A stretch of DNA of 6,033 nucleotides from Chitinophaga pinensis (GCA_945890595.1 CAMDCQ010000147.1:1-6033), one strand, 5' to 3'. Counted from the stretch's first letter, positions 1-6,033 are shown. The notes: a model not told the origin generated them from the sequence alone. Numbers and translations are program-made.

Positions 1-41
1 GGGTGTAATAATACCTTAACTAATAATTGATAAAATAAAAG

Positions 42-287
42 TTAAGCGAATCTAATAGCTGCTTTAATATTAAAAACTTCCTTTTTTATATGGATTCTTT
101 TTTTAGCGCTAAAAGGATATTGGAAAACTTTTTTATCCTTGTAAATTACGGTTAAAGTATAGCGTTTCCAAAATAGTATTTTAGCCGTTTTTATATAGAT
201 ATTTTGAATCTGCTTTAAGTCAAACTGGTGCGTTTCGCTCTTGAAATTAAGTTCAACTATTGAATTTACCTCGTCAAAAAAAATCAT
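42..287 (-). CDS. Small hypothetical protein, basic, probably beta-rich (81 aa)
   Basis: I do not recognise this protein. From the ATG at 287-285 it gives 81 residues ending at TAA (44-42). The frame stays open a little further upstream to a TTG at 311-309, which would add eight residues. I prefer the ATG because it is the only ATG near the start and lies about 50 nt behind a good Bacteroidota -7 box (352-345). There is no Shine-Dalgarno sequence, as with the neighbours. There is no signal peptide, cysteine pair or clear membrane helix. The sequence alternates hydrophobic and charged residues in strand-like runs (IVELNF, YTLTVIYKDKKVFQYPF) and its second half is rich in Lys and Arg, giving a basic protein. 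A small PH-like or other beta-sandwich fold is possible, but this is a guess from the strand pattern. It lies 374 bp downstream of fabD on the same strand and is probably transcribed separately. It could also be a decayed or chance reading frame. Confidence 0.5.
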   Translation of the reverse strand: MIFFDEVNSIVELNFKSETHQFDLKQIQNIYIKTAKILFWKRYTLTVIYKDKKVFQYPFSAKKRIHIKKEVFNIKAAIRFA

Positions 288-344
288 TTTTATTACAATA
301 AGATTGCACAATTTTACTTAATTTTCAAATAAATTGAGTAGAGT

Positions 345-352
345 CAAAAATA
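345..352 (-). promoter_or_regulatory. Candidate Bacteroidota -7 promoter box for the small hypothetical gene
   Basis: Read on the minus strand this is TATTTTTG, an exact match to the TAnnTTTG -7 element used by the Bacteroidota primary sigma factor. It lies 57 nt before the ATG at 287, implying a leader of about 50 nt. No convincing TTG-type -33 box is seen 17-23 bp further upstream, and the region is very AT-rich, so chance matches are likely. Confidence 0.35.
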
Positions 353-603
353 TTTATTTTTATACTTACGCCTAATTGGGGTTTGGAAAGTTAAACAAGA
401 TTCTAGTGCAATGCAATAAATTCTATTTGTAACCGCCAAATTTGGATATAATCTGACGGTTGATTTTGATCATAGCATGACCTTAACTCTGGTAATTAGA
501 TAATAAAAGTTAGAGATTGAATTGGATTCAAGGCAAATAAATGCAACTCGATTCTATGTCAGCTTATTTTTTTAGCATTAATTTTGGTATTGGCTAATTT
601 GCC

Positions 604-638
604 GGTTATCAATAACCTTAATAGTAAGGCGACTATTA
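604..638 (-). other. Two tandem small hairpins downstream of fabD
   Basis: Two inverted repeats lie side by side. TAATAGT (619-625) pairs with ACTATTA (632-638) around a 6-nt loop. GGTTAT (604-609) pairs with ATAACC (612-617); because its loop would be only 2 nt, 5 bp around a 4-nt loop is more realistic. They begin 22 nt after the fabD stop in the direction of transcription. There is no U-tract, so they are at best a weak 3'-end structure for the fabD transcript. Confidence 0.25.
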
Positions 639-660
639 TTTAAACTATCAGTTAGATAAT

Positions 661-1536
661 CTAGCTGATGCCGTCACGTTCTACCTCTTTATTGATCTTT
701 AAGATCATACCTTGAAGTGCTTTTCCAGGACCCACTTCGGTAAATTTTGAGGCTCCATCTTCAATCATGTTTTGTACACTTTGGGTCCACTTTACGGATG
801 AAGTAAGTTGCGAAATGAGATTTGCCTTAATGCTGTCAGGATTTGTTTCACCACGTGTGCTTACATTTTGATAAACAGGGCAAATAGGTACAGAAAAAAC
901 GGTGGTTTCTATGGCCTTAGCAAGTTCTTCTCTTGCTGGTTCCATGAGCGGGGAATGAAATGCTCCACCTACAGGAAGTTTCAATGCTCTCCTTGCACCT
1001 TTTTCTGTAAGTGCTGCACAGGCCAATTCAATACCTTCGTTACTTCCAGAAATCACCAGTTGACCAGGACAGTTGTAATTTGCGGCAACAACAACTTCAC
1101 TGATACCAGCGCAAACTTGCTCTACTACATCGTCGTCTAAACCTATAATAGCAGCCATAGTACTAGGATTTGCTTCACAGGCTTTCTGCATAGCATTTGC
1201 TCGAATAGCTACTAATCGTAGTCCATCTTCAAATGCCAAACAATTAGCTGCGACCAGGGCAGATATCTCACCTAAACTATGTCCGGCAACCATATCTGGT
1301 TTAAAATTAGCAATAGTTTTTGCCAGAATAACAGAATGGAGGAATACTGCAGGTTGTGTAATATTGGTTTGTTTTAGACCATCTTCAGTTCCTTCAAACA
1401 TCTCATCCGTGATACGAAAGCCTAATATCTCGTTGGCTTTTTCAAATAATGCTTTTGCTTCAACATTATTTTCATAAAGTTCTTTGCCCATTCCTACGAA
1501 CTGAGCTCCTTGTCCTGGGAATACGTATGCGTTCAT
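661..1536 (-). CDS. fabD: Malonyl-CoA:ACP transacylase FabD (291 aa, complete)
   Basis: FabD moves the malonyl group from malonyl-CoA to the phosphopantetheine arm of acyl carrier protein, supplying the two-carbon donor for type II fatty-acid synthesis in the cytosol. The acyltransferase fold is complete and of normal length for the family (about 290-310 aa). The N-terminal PGQGAQ motif is at residues 7-12, with Gln9 in the oxyanion hole. The nucleophile motif GHSLGE is at 85-90, with catalytic Ser87. Arg112, in the IRANAMQ segment, is placed to bind the malonyl carboxylate. NYNCPGQLVISG is at 153-164, and GAFHSPLM at 191-198 holds the catalytic His194. VGPGKALQG at 268-276 is the usual C-terminal signature. 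The Arg identifies a malonyl rather than acetyl transferase. The start is the ATG at 1536, directly before PGQGAQ at the usual distance and preceded by an A-rich tract with no Shine-Dalgarno. It lies 107 bp behind purA on the same strand, so co-transcription is possible but less certain than for rel-fur-purA. Nothing is broken or missing. Confidence 0.97.
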   Translation of the reverse strand: MNAYVFPGQGAQFVGMGKELYENNVEAKALFEKANEILGFRITDEMFEGTEDGLKQTNITQPAVFLHSVILAKTIANFKPDMVAGHSLGEISALVAANCLAFEDGLRLVAIRANAMQKACEANPSTMAAIIGLDDDVVEQVCAGISEVVVAANYNCPGQLVISGSNEGIELACAALTEKGARRALKLPVGGAFHSPLMEPAREELAKAIETTVFSVPICPVYQNVSTRGETNPDSIKANLISQLTSSVKWTQSVQNMIEDGASKFTEVGPGKALQGMILKINKEVERDGIS

Positions 1537-1582
1537 TTTTTTTAGTTTTTTTTAGGTTAATTAGTTAGCCTTTGCAAAATAG

Positions 1583-1607
1583 GAAGTAAACCCAAAATGG
1601 TTACTTC
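1583..1607 (-). terminator. Possible weak terminator or attenuating hairpin between purA and fabD
   Basis: On the minus strand GAAGTAA plus CC pairs with GG plus TTACTTC (9 bp with one bulged T) around a 6-nt loop. It lies 36 nt after the purA stop. It is followed only by CCTATTTTG rather than a clean U-run, so termination would be inefficient at best. It may instead mark partial read-through into fabD or an mRNA processing or stability element. Confidence 0.3.
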
Positions 1608-1643
1608 AGTAGTTAATTGTGAAAACTGCTAAATAAAGGAGGC

Positions 1644-2909
1644 TTATTTTATTATGGTTTGATCTCTTCCTGGCCCAACAGATATTATACTTATGGGTAC
1701 ATTAATTTGTTGTTCTATGCTGCTGATGTAATTCTTGAACGACTGAGGCAACTCTTCGTGAGATTTACATTTAGTGATATCTTCTTGCCAACCTGGATGA
1801 ACCTCGTATACCGACTTAAAATTATCTGCATTCAAATCAAAGGGAACCTCATCTGTTTCAATCAAATCTCCCTTATAGCTTGTTCCTACCATAACCTCAT
1901 CAATTCCGCTTAAACAGTCTGCTTTCATCATACAAAGCTCATCAACACCGCTTAGCATAATAGCATATTTTAAAGCGACAAGATCCAACCATCCTGTTCT
2001 GCGTGGTCTACCTGTAGTTGCGCCAAATTCGTTTCCTACAGTACGTATGTGTTCGCCCATTTCATCGTTCAACTCAGAGGGGAAAGGACCGCTTCCCACA
2101 CGAGTACAATAAGCCTTAAAAATACCTTTTACTTTATGGATGTGTTTGGGAGCTATTCCTAAGCCAGTGCTTACGCCGCCAACGGTTGTATTACTACTAG
2201 TTACAAATGGGTATGAACCAAAATCTATATCCAACATGCTACCTTGCGCCCCTTCAGCAAGTATTTTATCACCATTGGTAATATGCTGGTTTACGAGATA
2301 TTCACTATTAACAAATTGATATTTTCTAAGGCGTTCAACCGCGGTAAAAAATTCTTCTTCCATTGCATCCAAATCAAAATCAGTGAAGCCAAATTGCTCT
2401 ACAACTTGTAATGAGCGTAGTTTCTTTTCATGATAATTTTGTTCAAAATTAGGTGCGAATAACTCACCTATGCGTAACCCTCCTCTACCTATCTTCTCGC
2501 GATAAGTGGGGCCAATTCCTCGTAGGGTACTGCCTATTTTTTTGTCTCCTTTGCTCCATTCGCTTGCCGCATCAAGTATTTTGTGTGTAGGCATGATTAT
2601 GTGAGCTTTATACGAGATGCGCAAGTTTTCTTTTACGTTAGCTCCAGCTGCAGCAGTCCGGTCTATTTCTTCCATAAAGCGTACAGGATCAATAACAACA
2701 CCGTTGCCAATAATATTGATACAACCATCGTGAAATATTCCAGATGGGATAGTATTTAATACGTGCTTTTGACCGTTAAACTCGAGTGAGTGCCCTGCGT
2801 TGGGTCCCCCTTGAAAACGAGCTACAACCTTATATTTAGGTGTAAGATAATCCGCTATTTTCCCTTTGCCTTCGTCACCCCATTGGAGGCCTAATAATAC
2901 ATCTACCAT
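1644..2909 (-). CDS. purA: Adenylosuccinate synthetase PurA (421 aa, complete)
   Basis: PurA joins IMP and aspartate using GTP to make adenylosuccinate, the first committed step from IMP to AMP; it works as a cytosolic homodimer. All family signatures are present. QWGDEGKGK at 9-17 is the GTP/IMP-binding loop with Asp12 as catalytic base. GGPNAGHS at 34-41 carries the catalytic acid His40. GIGPTYREKIGR is at 131-142. EGAQGSMLDIDFG at 219-231 and PFVTSSNTT follow, forming the IMP pocket. RVGSGPFPSE is at 270-279. TTGRPRRTGWLD at 298-309 is the aspartate-binding loop with Arg301, Arg303 and Arg304. VGPGRDQTI at 411-419 contacts guanine. The length is close to the usual 420-430 aa. The ATG at 2909 directly abuts the fur stop codon (TAA|ATG, no intervening base), so translation is probably coupled to fur. 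There is no Shine-Dalgarno, only an A-rich tract inside the fur tail. In other bacteria ppGpp inhibits PurA at the GTP site, which gives the shared transcript with rel a plausible logic. Confidence 0.98.
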   Translation of the reverse strand: MVDVLLGLQWGDEGKGKIADYLTPKYKVVARFQGGPNAGHSLEFNGQKHVLNTIPSGIFHDGCINIIGNGVVIDPVRFMEEIDRTAAAGANVKENLRISYKAHIIMPTHKILDAASEWSKGDKKIGSTLRGIGPTYREKIGRGGLRIGELFAPNFEQNYHEKKLRSLQVVEQFGFTDFDLDAMEEEFFTAVERLRKYQFVNSEYLVNQHITNGDKILAEGAQGSMLDIDFGSYPFVTSSNTTVGGVSTGLGIAPKHIHKVKGIFKAYCTRVGSGPFPSELNDEMGEHIRTVGNEFGATTGRPRRTGWLDLVALKYAIMLSGVDELCMMKADCLSGIDEVMVGTSYKGDLIETDEVPFDLNADNFKSVYEVHPGWQEDITKCKSHEELPQSFKNYISSIEQQINVPISIISVGPGRDQTIIK

Positions 2910-3407
2910 TTATTTTTTTTCTACTACTTTAACTTGATTGTCACAATTCATACATAAACCTAAATCATCCACCAGCGGATCTCCAAACAGATTAAGCGAA
3001 TGTCTAGATACTTCAAAATTTAGTAATTCTGCCATTTTTGAAGTAATTTGCTGAATCCTCGGATCGCAAAATTCCATAACCTTACCACAGGTGTTGCATA
3101 TGATGTGATCGTGTTGTTTATACCCATATGCTTGCTCAAACTGAGCCATGTTTTGACCAAATTGGTGTTTGATAACTAGACCGCATTCCTGTAATAAATC
3201 TAGCGTATTGTAAACGGTAGCTCTACTCACATGGTAGTTGCGGTTTTTCATTTGGATGTAAAGCGTATCTACATCAAAATGCTTTTTGTGACTATATATT
3301 TCATCCAGTATAGCATATCGCTCTGGTGTTTTACGTTGTCCTTTTTTCTCCAAGTAAAGCGTAAAAAGGTTTTTCACCTCATCTTTTATGCTAGTTATAT
3401 CTTCCAT
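2910..3407 (-). CDS. Fur-family metal-responsive transcriptional regulator (165 aa, complete)
   Basis: A DNA-binding repressor of the Fur superfamily. The N-terminal winged helix (about 12-90) includes the recognition segment VSRATVYNTLDLLQECGLV at 60-78. The dimerisation domain (about 92-157) has two CxxC pairs, Cys104/Cys107 and Cys152/Cys155, which should hold a structural zinc. Candidate sensory-site ligands are His43, Glu91, His99 and His101 (equivalent to E. coli Fur His33, Glu81, His88, His90). Glu112 occupies the position where PerR has its oxidisable Asp, which argues against a PerR-type peroxide sensor. The second, HDEH-type site keeps Asp100 and His136 but has Gln98 and Gln119 where E. 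coli Fur has His87 and Glu108. Fur proper is the best guess, but Zur cannot be excluded from sequence, so no symbol is given. The N-terminus is about ten residues longer than E. coli Fur, as in many Bacteroidota homologues. The ATG at 3407 abuts the rel stop with zero spacing and its own stop abuts purA. No Fur-box-like palindrome was recognised in the operon leader. Confidence 0.92.
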   Translation of the reverse strand: MEDITSIKDEVKNLFTLYLEKKGQRKTPERYAILDEIYSHKKHFDVDTLYIQMKNRNYHVSRATVYNTLDLLQECGLVIKHQFGQNMAQFEQAYGYKQHDHIICNTCGKVMEFCDPRIQQITSKMAELLNFEVSRHSLNLFGDPLVDDLGLCMNCDNQVKVVEKK

Positions 3408-5633
3408 TTATAGGTTTGTTATTTTAGGTATGTTGTCTAGGAATATTCTATTTACGGTAATGTATTCATCAATTCCTTTTAATTCTCTCATTAATTTATC
3501 AAGGTGCTTCGTATCAGCTACCTGAATTTTTAGTTTACCTACAAACGTTCCGTCCAAGGATTCAAAACTGATTGTTTTCATGTTTACTTTCAACTGTTTG
3601 GAAACAATGTCAGTAACTTTACTTACTAAACCAAGTGAATCGATGCCCTTTATTTCAATAGCTGCTTGAAAATTCTCCTCATTTTTTGATTCACTAGACC
3701 ACCGAGCTTTAATAATTCTATAGCCGAATCGAGACATTAAATTGGCAGCATTTTTACAGGAGGTTTGATGAATTTTTATATCACCCATAACGGTAATAAA
3801 ACCCATCACTTTGTCCCCAGGAATAGGGTTACAGCAACTTGCCAAGGTATATTCCATATCTACGTTGGCATCTCCCAAAATTAACTCGTTAGAGGTTTGT
3901 GATTTTAGTTTCGCATCATCTCTATCTATACCGGCTTTATGGCCACCACCTTTACCAGAATCTATTAGAATTTCACTTAACTTTATTTTTTCTTTATCAA
4001 TATTGCCGGTCCCGATACGAAAGGTTAACTCTAATTCATCTTCAACGCCATAGTATGTTACTAGTTTATTAAGGTTTTCCGTAGTATAATCGAAATTTGA
4101 ATTTCTCATTTTCCGCGCTAAAGCTTCTTTACCAAGAGAGGCGACTATGCGCTTTTCATCTTTTAAGCTTTGCTTTATTTTAGTTCTCGCTTTGGTTGTT
4201 TTTGCAAATGACAACCAATCTTTGTTTGGTTTTTGCTTTGCAGAAGTAAGAATTTCAATTTGATCACCGTTTTGAATAACATAACTCAGCGGCACAAGTT
4301 TTCCATTAACCTTAGCCCCTAAGCATTTTGCGCCTATTTCAGTGTGTATGTCAAAAGCAAAATCTAATGCGGTGGAACCTTTGGGAAGTTTTTTTATCAT
4401 TCCTCTAGGAGTAAATGCGAAAACTTCTTCGGCATACAAGCTCATTTTAAATTTATCTAAAAATTCTAGAGCGTTGCTATCATGGTCTTCTAATACCTCC
4501 CTTATTTGCTTTATCCAACTATCCAAACTATTAGCAGCGTCTTGATTTGACGTGTTGTCTTTGTATTTCCAGTGTGCTGCGTAACCCTTTTCAGCAATCG
4601 CATCCATTCTTGTAGTGCGTATTTGCACTTCTACCCATTGACCTCGAGGTCCCATAACTGTGGCATGTAAACTTTCATATCCGTTGGTTTTGGGTATTGA
4701 TATCCAATCGCGCATCCGTTCAGGATTAGGTTTAAAAATACTAGTGACTATAGAGTATACATTCCAACAATCCATTTTTTCATCTTCAGGATCACTGTCA
4801 ATTATTATTCGTACAGCGAATAAGTCATATACGTCCTCAAACTCCAATTGTTTGTTAGTCATCTTATTATAGATGCTGTATATAGATTTCGGGCGGCCTT
4901 TTATCTCATATTTTATCTCAAGCTCATCCAGCTCTGATTTTATCGGCTTGATGAAGGAACGGATGAATCTATTTCTTTGCTCCTTTGTGGCGTTAAGTTT
5001 GGTTTTTAATTCTTGATAAAGTGCTGGCTGAGTATATTTTAAGGAAAGATCTTCTAACTCAGATTTTATAGTATATAAACCTAAACGGTGGGCAAGTGGT
5101 GCGTAGATAAAACTAGTTTCAGATGCAATTTTGAGTTGACCTTTATCGCTCATGTGCTCTAACGTACGCATATTATGCAATCGGTCACATAGTTTAATAA
5201 GAATAACCCGAACATCATCAGCCATGGTAAGCAGCATTTTACGAAAATTCTCTGCTTGCGGTGAGTTTGTATCAAAGACTCCAGATATTTTCGTAAGACC
5301 GTCGATTATGTTCGCTACCTTTTCACCAAACTCTAGTTTAATGTCTCCTAGCTTTACATCGGTATCTTCTACTACGTCATGTAGTAGAGCGCATACTATT
5401 GAAGTTGTCCCTAAACCTATTTCTTCTGCAGCAATTCGAGCAACGGCTATTGGATGAAAAATGTATGGCTCACCAGATTTGCGACGCATGTCCTTATGCG
5501 ATTCCATCGCAAGATCAAACGCCTTTCGTATAATAGTAATATCACCTTTTTCGCGCGACCATTTTGATACGCGCAGCAACTGCCTATATTGATTTACGAT
5601 CTCTTTATTTTCAGCTGTATTGTCAAATTTCAA
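3408..5633 (-). CDS. rel: Bifunctional (p)ppGpp synthetase/hydrolase, long RelA/SpoT homologue (741 aa)
   Basis: Makes and degrades the alarmone (p)ppGpp. The domain order is that of full-length Rel. The HD hydrolase (about 35-190) has all key residues: RRKSGEPYIFHP (His60), LLHDVVEDTD (His85, Asp86, Glu89, Asp90) and KLCDRLHNMRT (Asp150, Asn154), so hydrolysis should be active. The synthetase (about 230-360) has GRPKSIYSIYNKM at 246-258, YDLFAVRI at 269-276, NGYESLHATV at 317-326 and the catalytic strand WVEVQIRT at 333-340 (Glu335), then EKGYAAHWKYK. The TGS domain spans about 402-465, from VFAFTP. A helical linker runs to about 590. The zinc-finger/CC region has Cys600, Cys601, His622 and Cys626. 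The ACT domain spans about 655-735. The start is a TTG at 5633-5631. An in-frame TGA lies two codons upstream, and the next Met is residue 43, inside the hydrolase helix, so TTG is the only reasonable choice. It is the first gene of the rel-fur-purA block. The symbol rel is used for the bifunctional class; spoT or relA are alternative names. Confidence 0.96.
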   Translation of the reverse strand: MKFDNTAENKEIVNQYRQLLRVSKWSREKGDITIIRKAFDLAMESHKDMRRKSGEPYIFHPIAVARIAAEEIGLGTTSIVCALLHDVVEDTDVKLGDIKLEFGEKVANIIDGLTKISGVFDTNSPQAENFRKMLLTMADDVRVILIKLCDRLHNMRTLEHMSDKGQLKIASETSFIYAPLAHRLGLYTIKSELEDLSLKYTQPALYQELKTKLNATKEQRNRFIRSFIKPIKSELDELEIKYEIKGRPKSIYSIYNKMTNKQLEFEDVYDLFAVRIIIDSDPEDEKMDCWNVYSIVTSIFKPNPERMRDWISIPKTNGYESLHATVMGPRGQWVEVQIRTTRMDAIAEKGYAAHWKYKDNTSNQDAANSLDSWIKQIREVLEDHDSNALEFLDKFKMSLYAEEVFAFTPRGMIKKLPKGSTALDFAFDIHTEIGAKCLGAKVNGKLVPLSYVIQNGDQIEILTSAKQKPNKDWLSFAKTTKARTKIKQSLKDEKRIVASLGKEALARKMRNSNFDYTTENLNKLVTYYGVEDELELTFRIGTGNIDKEKIKLSEILIDSGKGGGHKAGIDRDDAKLKSQTSNELILGDANVDMEYTLASCCNPIPGDKVMGFITVMGDIKIHQTSCKNAANLMSRFGYRIIKARWSSESKNEENFQAAIEIKGIDSLGLVSKVTDIVSKQLKVNMKTISFESLDGTFVGKLKIQVADTKHLDKLMRELKGIDEYITVNRIFLDNIPKITNL

Positions 5634-5883
5634 GGTTCAAAGAAATAGGAGTACGAAGTTAACAATAATGTAAGGAAATGAAGTTAGACAATATAGTGAT
5701 TTTCTCCCCATCTAAGGATGTACAACATGAAACAGCGGTATACTTATTTTACAATAGATTGGTCAAGATTATTAAAGGTCTTGTTAATTTAATCTAATGT
5801 AAAGCATCTCCATATCTTATCCTATAAATGGAATCACCATACCAAATGCATTTTAGATATTAGTGTTGTTTAGTACGAAGGGC
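5634..5883 (-). other. Leader region upstream of rel, no gene or clear promoter seen
   Basis: About 250 bp between the terminator of the preceding gene and the rel start. It should hold the promoter for rel-fur-purA, because the upstream terminator looks efficient. On the minus strand I find no exact TAnnTTTG box. The closest are TAATCTTG (5771-5764) and TGCATTTG (5850-5843), each one base off and neither with a TTG -33 partner. Two overlapping inverted repeats at 5764-5795 are described under findings. Confidence 0.45.
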
Positions 5884-5914
5884 AAAAAAAAAGGAAACCG
5901 AAGTTTCCTTTTTT
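5884..5914 (-). terminator. Strong intrinsic terminator with UUCG tetraloop
   Basis: GGAAAC (5893-5898) pairs perfectly with GTTTCC (5903-5908), extended by six A-T pairs to a 12-bp stem. In the minus-strand RNA the loop reads UUCG closed by a C-G pair, the especially stable cUUCGg tetraloop, and the stem runs into nine U residues. It starts 18 nt after the stop codon of the gene entering from the right edge. The A-run on the other side means it could also stop plus-strand transcripts, but no plus-strand gene is seen here. Confidence 0.92.
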
Positions 5915-5932
5915 AAGATATTACGATTGTTT

Positions 5933-6033
5933 TTATCGAATTAGTGTAAGTGTACCGCTGTATTCATAGACTTCCTTATTAAGTGAAGTTACTTTGAGCG
6001 TGTAGGCATAAACATCTTGTTGTACGGGTACAC
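5933..6033 (-). CDS. C-terminal end of a probable T9SS-secreted protein, gliding-motility-associated (type B) C-terminal domain, partial
   Basis: The last 32 codons of a gene whose 5' part lies beyond the right edge of the window, ending at TAA (5935-5933). The visible tail reads QDVYAYTLKVTSLN, then KEVYEYSGTLTLIR and stop. This is the pattern of the final beta-strands of the gliding-motility-associated C-terminal domain, the type B sorting domain of the type IX secretion system: a VYxYxLKV-like strand, a short turn, a YxYxGxLTLI-like strand and a terminal Arg or Lys. The family directs large, often repeat-rich, proteins across the outer membrane of Bacteroidota. It ends 18 nt before the strong terminator, which supports it being a real gene end. 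The N-terminus, signal peptide and main body are not visible, so the cargo function is unknown. The other two minus-strand frames contain stops in this stretch. Confidence 0.8.
   Translation of the reverse strand, partial: VPVQQDVYAYTLKVTSLNKEVYEYSGTLTLIR

Larger units (their letters stand above)
312..660. other. Non-coding stretch between fabD and the small hypothetical gene
   Basis: About 350 bp of AT-rich DNA without a supportable gene, tRNA or mobile element. It contains a perfect 10-bp palindrome CCAAATTTGG (436-445), two adjacent small hairpins just past the fabD stop (604-638), and the -7-like box at 345-352. None of the hairpins is followed by a T-run on the minus strand, so I do not see a canonical terminator for fabD here. 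Confidence 0.6.

Noticed and set aside
285..311. TTG at 311-309 as the start of the small hypothetical gene
   Set aside because: It would add eight residues without evident benefit; the ATG at 287 is nearby and is better supported by codon preference. The choice remains uncertain.
436..445. Perfect palindrome CCAAATTTGG as a possible operator
   Set aside because: Ten bases in an AT-rich intergenic stretch, only one copy, more than 200 bp from the fabD stop and about 150 bp from the small gene's start; no known operator matches.
579..586. TAATTTTG, a plus-strand match to the Bacteroidota -7 box
   Set aside because: It would drive transcription antisense into fabD, has no -33 TTG partner and sits in AT-rich DNA where such matches are common.
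647..669. Inverted repeat ATCAGTTA / TAGCTGAT overlapping the fabD stop codon
   Set aside because: The pairing works only on the plus strand through a G-U wobble; in the minus-strand transcript it becomes a C-A mismatch, and there is no U-tract.
808..1140. Plus-strand open frame of 110 codons opposite fabD
   Set aside because: It lies wholly inside fabD antisense, has low-complexity Cys/Phe-rich composition and no recognisable domain; it is a shadow of the real gene.
5152..5457. Plus-strand open frame of 101 codons opposite the Rel hydrolase domain
   Set aside because: It is antisense to a strongly conserved domain, Ser-rich in the way antisense frames often are, with no family resemblance.

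Overview
The window looks like chromosome from a member of Flavobacteriia (phylum Bacteroidota). Four lines of evidence point there: low GC, A-rich tracts before start codons with no recognisable Shine-Dalgarno sequence, flavobacterial-type Rel, Fur and PurA sequences, and at the right edge the tail of a protein resembling the type IX secretion / gliding-motility-associated C-terminal domain. Everything that can be supported as a gene lies on the minus strand, so the biological reading direction is right to left.

In that direction the layout is as follows. (1) 6033-5933 is the last 32 codons of a probable secreted protein ending in a gliding-motility-associated (type B) C-terminal domain, followed 18 nt later by a strong intrinsic terminator with a UUCG tetraloop (5914-5884). 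(2) 5883-5634 is a leader of about 250 bp with no recognisable promoter but some weak inverted repeats. (3) 5633-1644 is a tightly packed three-gene block: rel (bifunctional (p)ppGpp synthetase/hydrolase, apparently starting at TTG), a fur-family metalloregulator, and purA (adenylosuccinate synthetase). Both junctions are zero-gap TAA|ATG. (4) 1643-1537 is a 107-bp gap with a 9-bp hairpin. (5) 1536-661 is fabD (malonyl-CoA:ACP transacylase). (6) 660-312 is a 350-bp non-coding stretch with small hairpins and one good match to the Bacteroidota -7 box. (7) 287-42 is a small unrecognised basic protein.

The genes are housekeeping. Rel sets the alarmone level, PurA is the first committed step from IMP to AMP and is a known ppGpp target in other bacteria, Fur senses a metal, and FabD loads malonyl groups onto ACP for fatty-acid synthesis. 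No mobile element, CRISPR array, tRNA, rRNA or novel multi-gene system is visible. The points most worth a second look are the abutting rel-fur-purA junctions, the two glutamines at positions that are usually metal ligands in the Fur homologue, the TTG start of rel, and the unlisted gene tail at the right edge.
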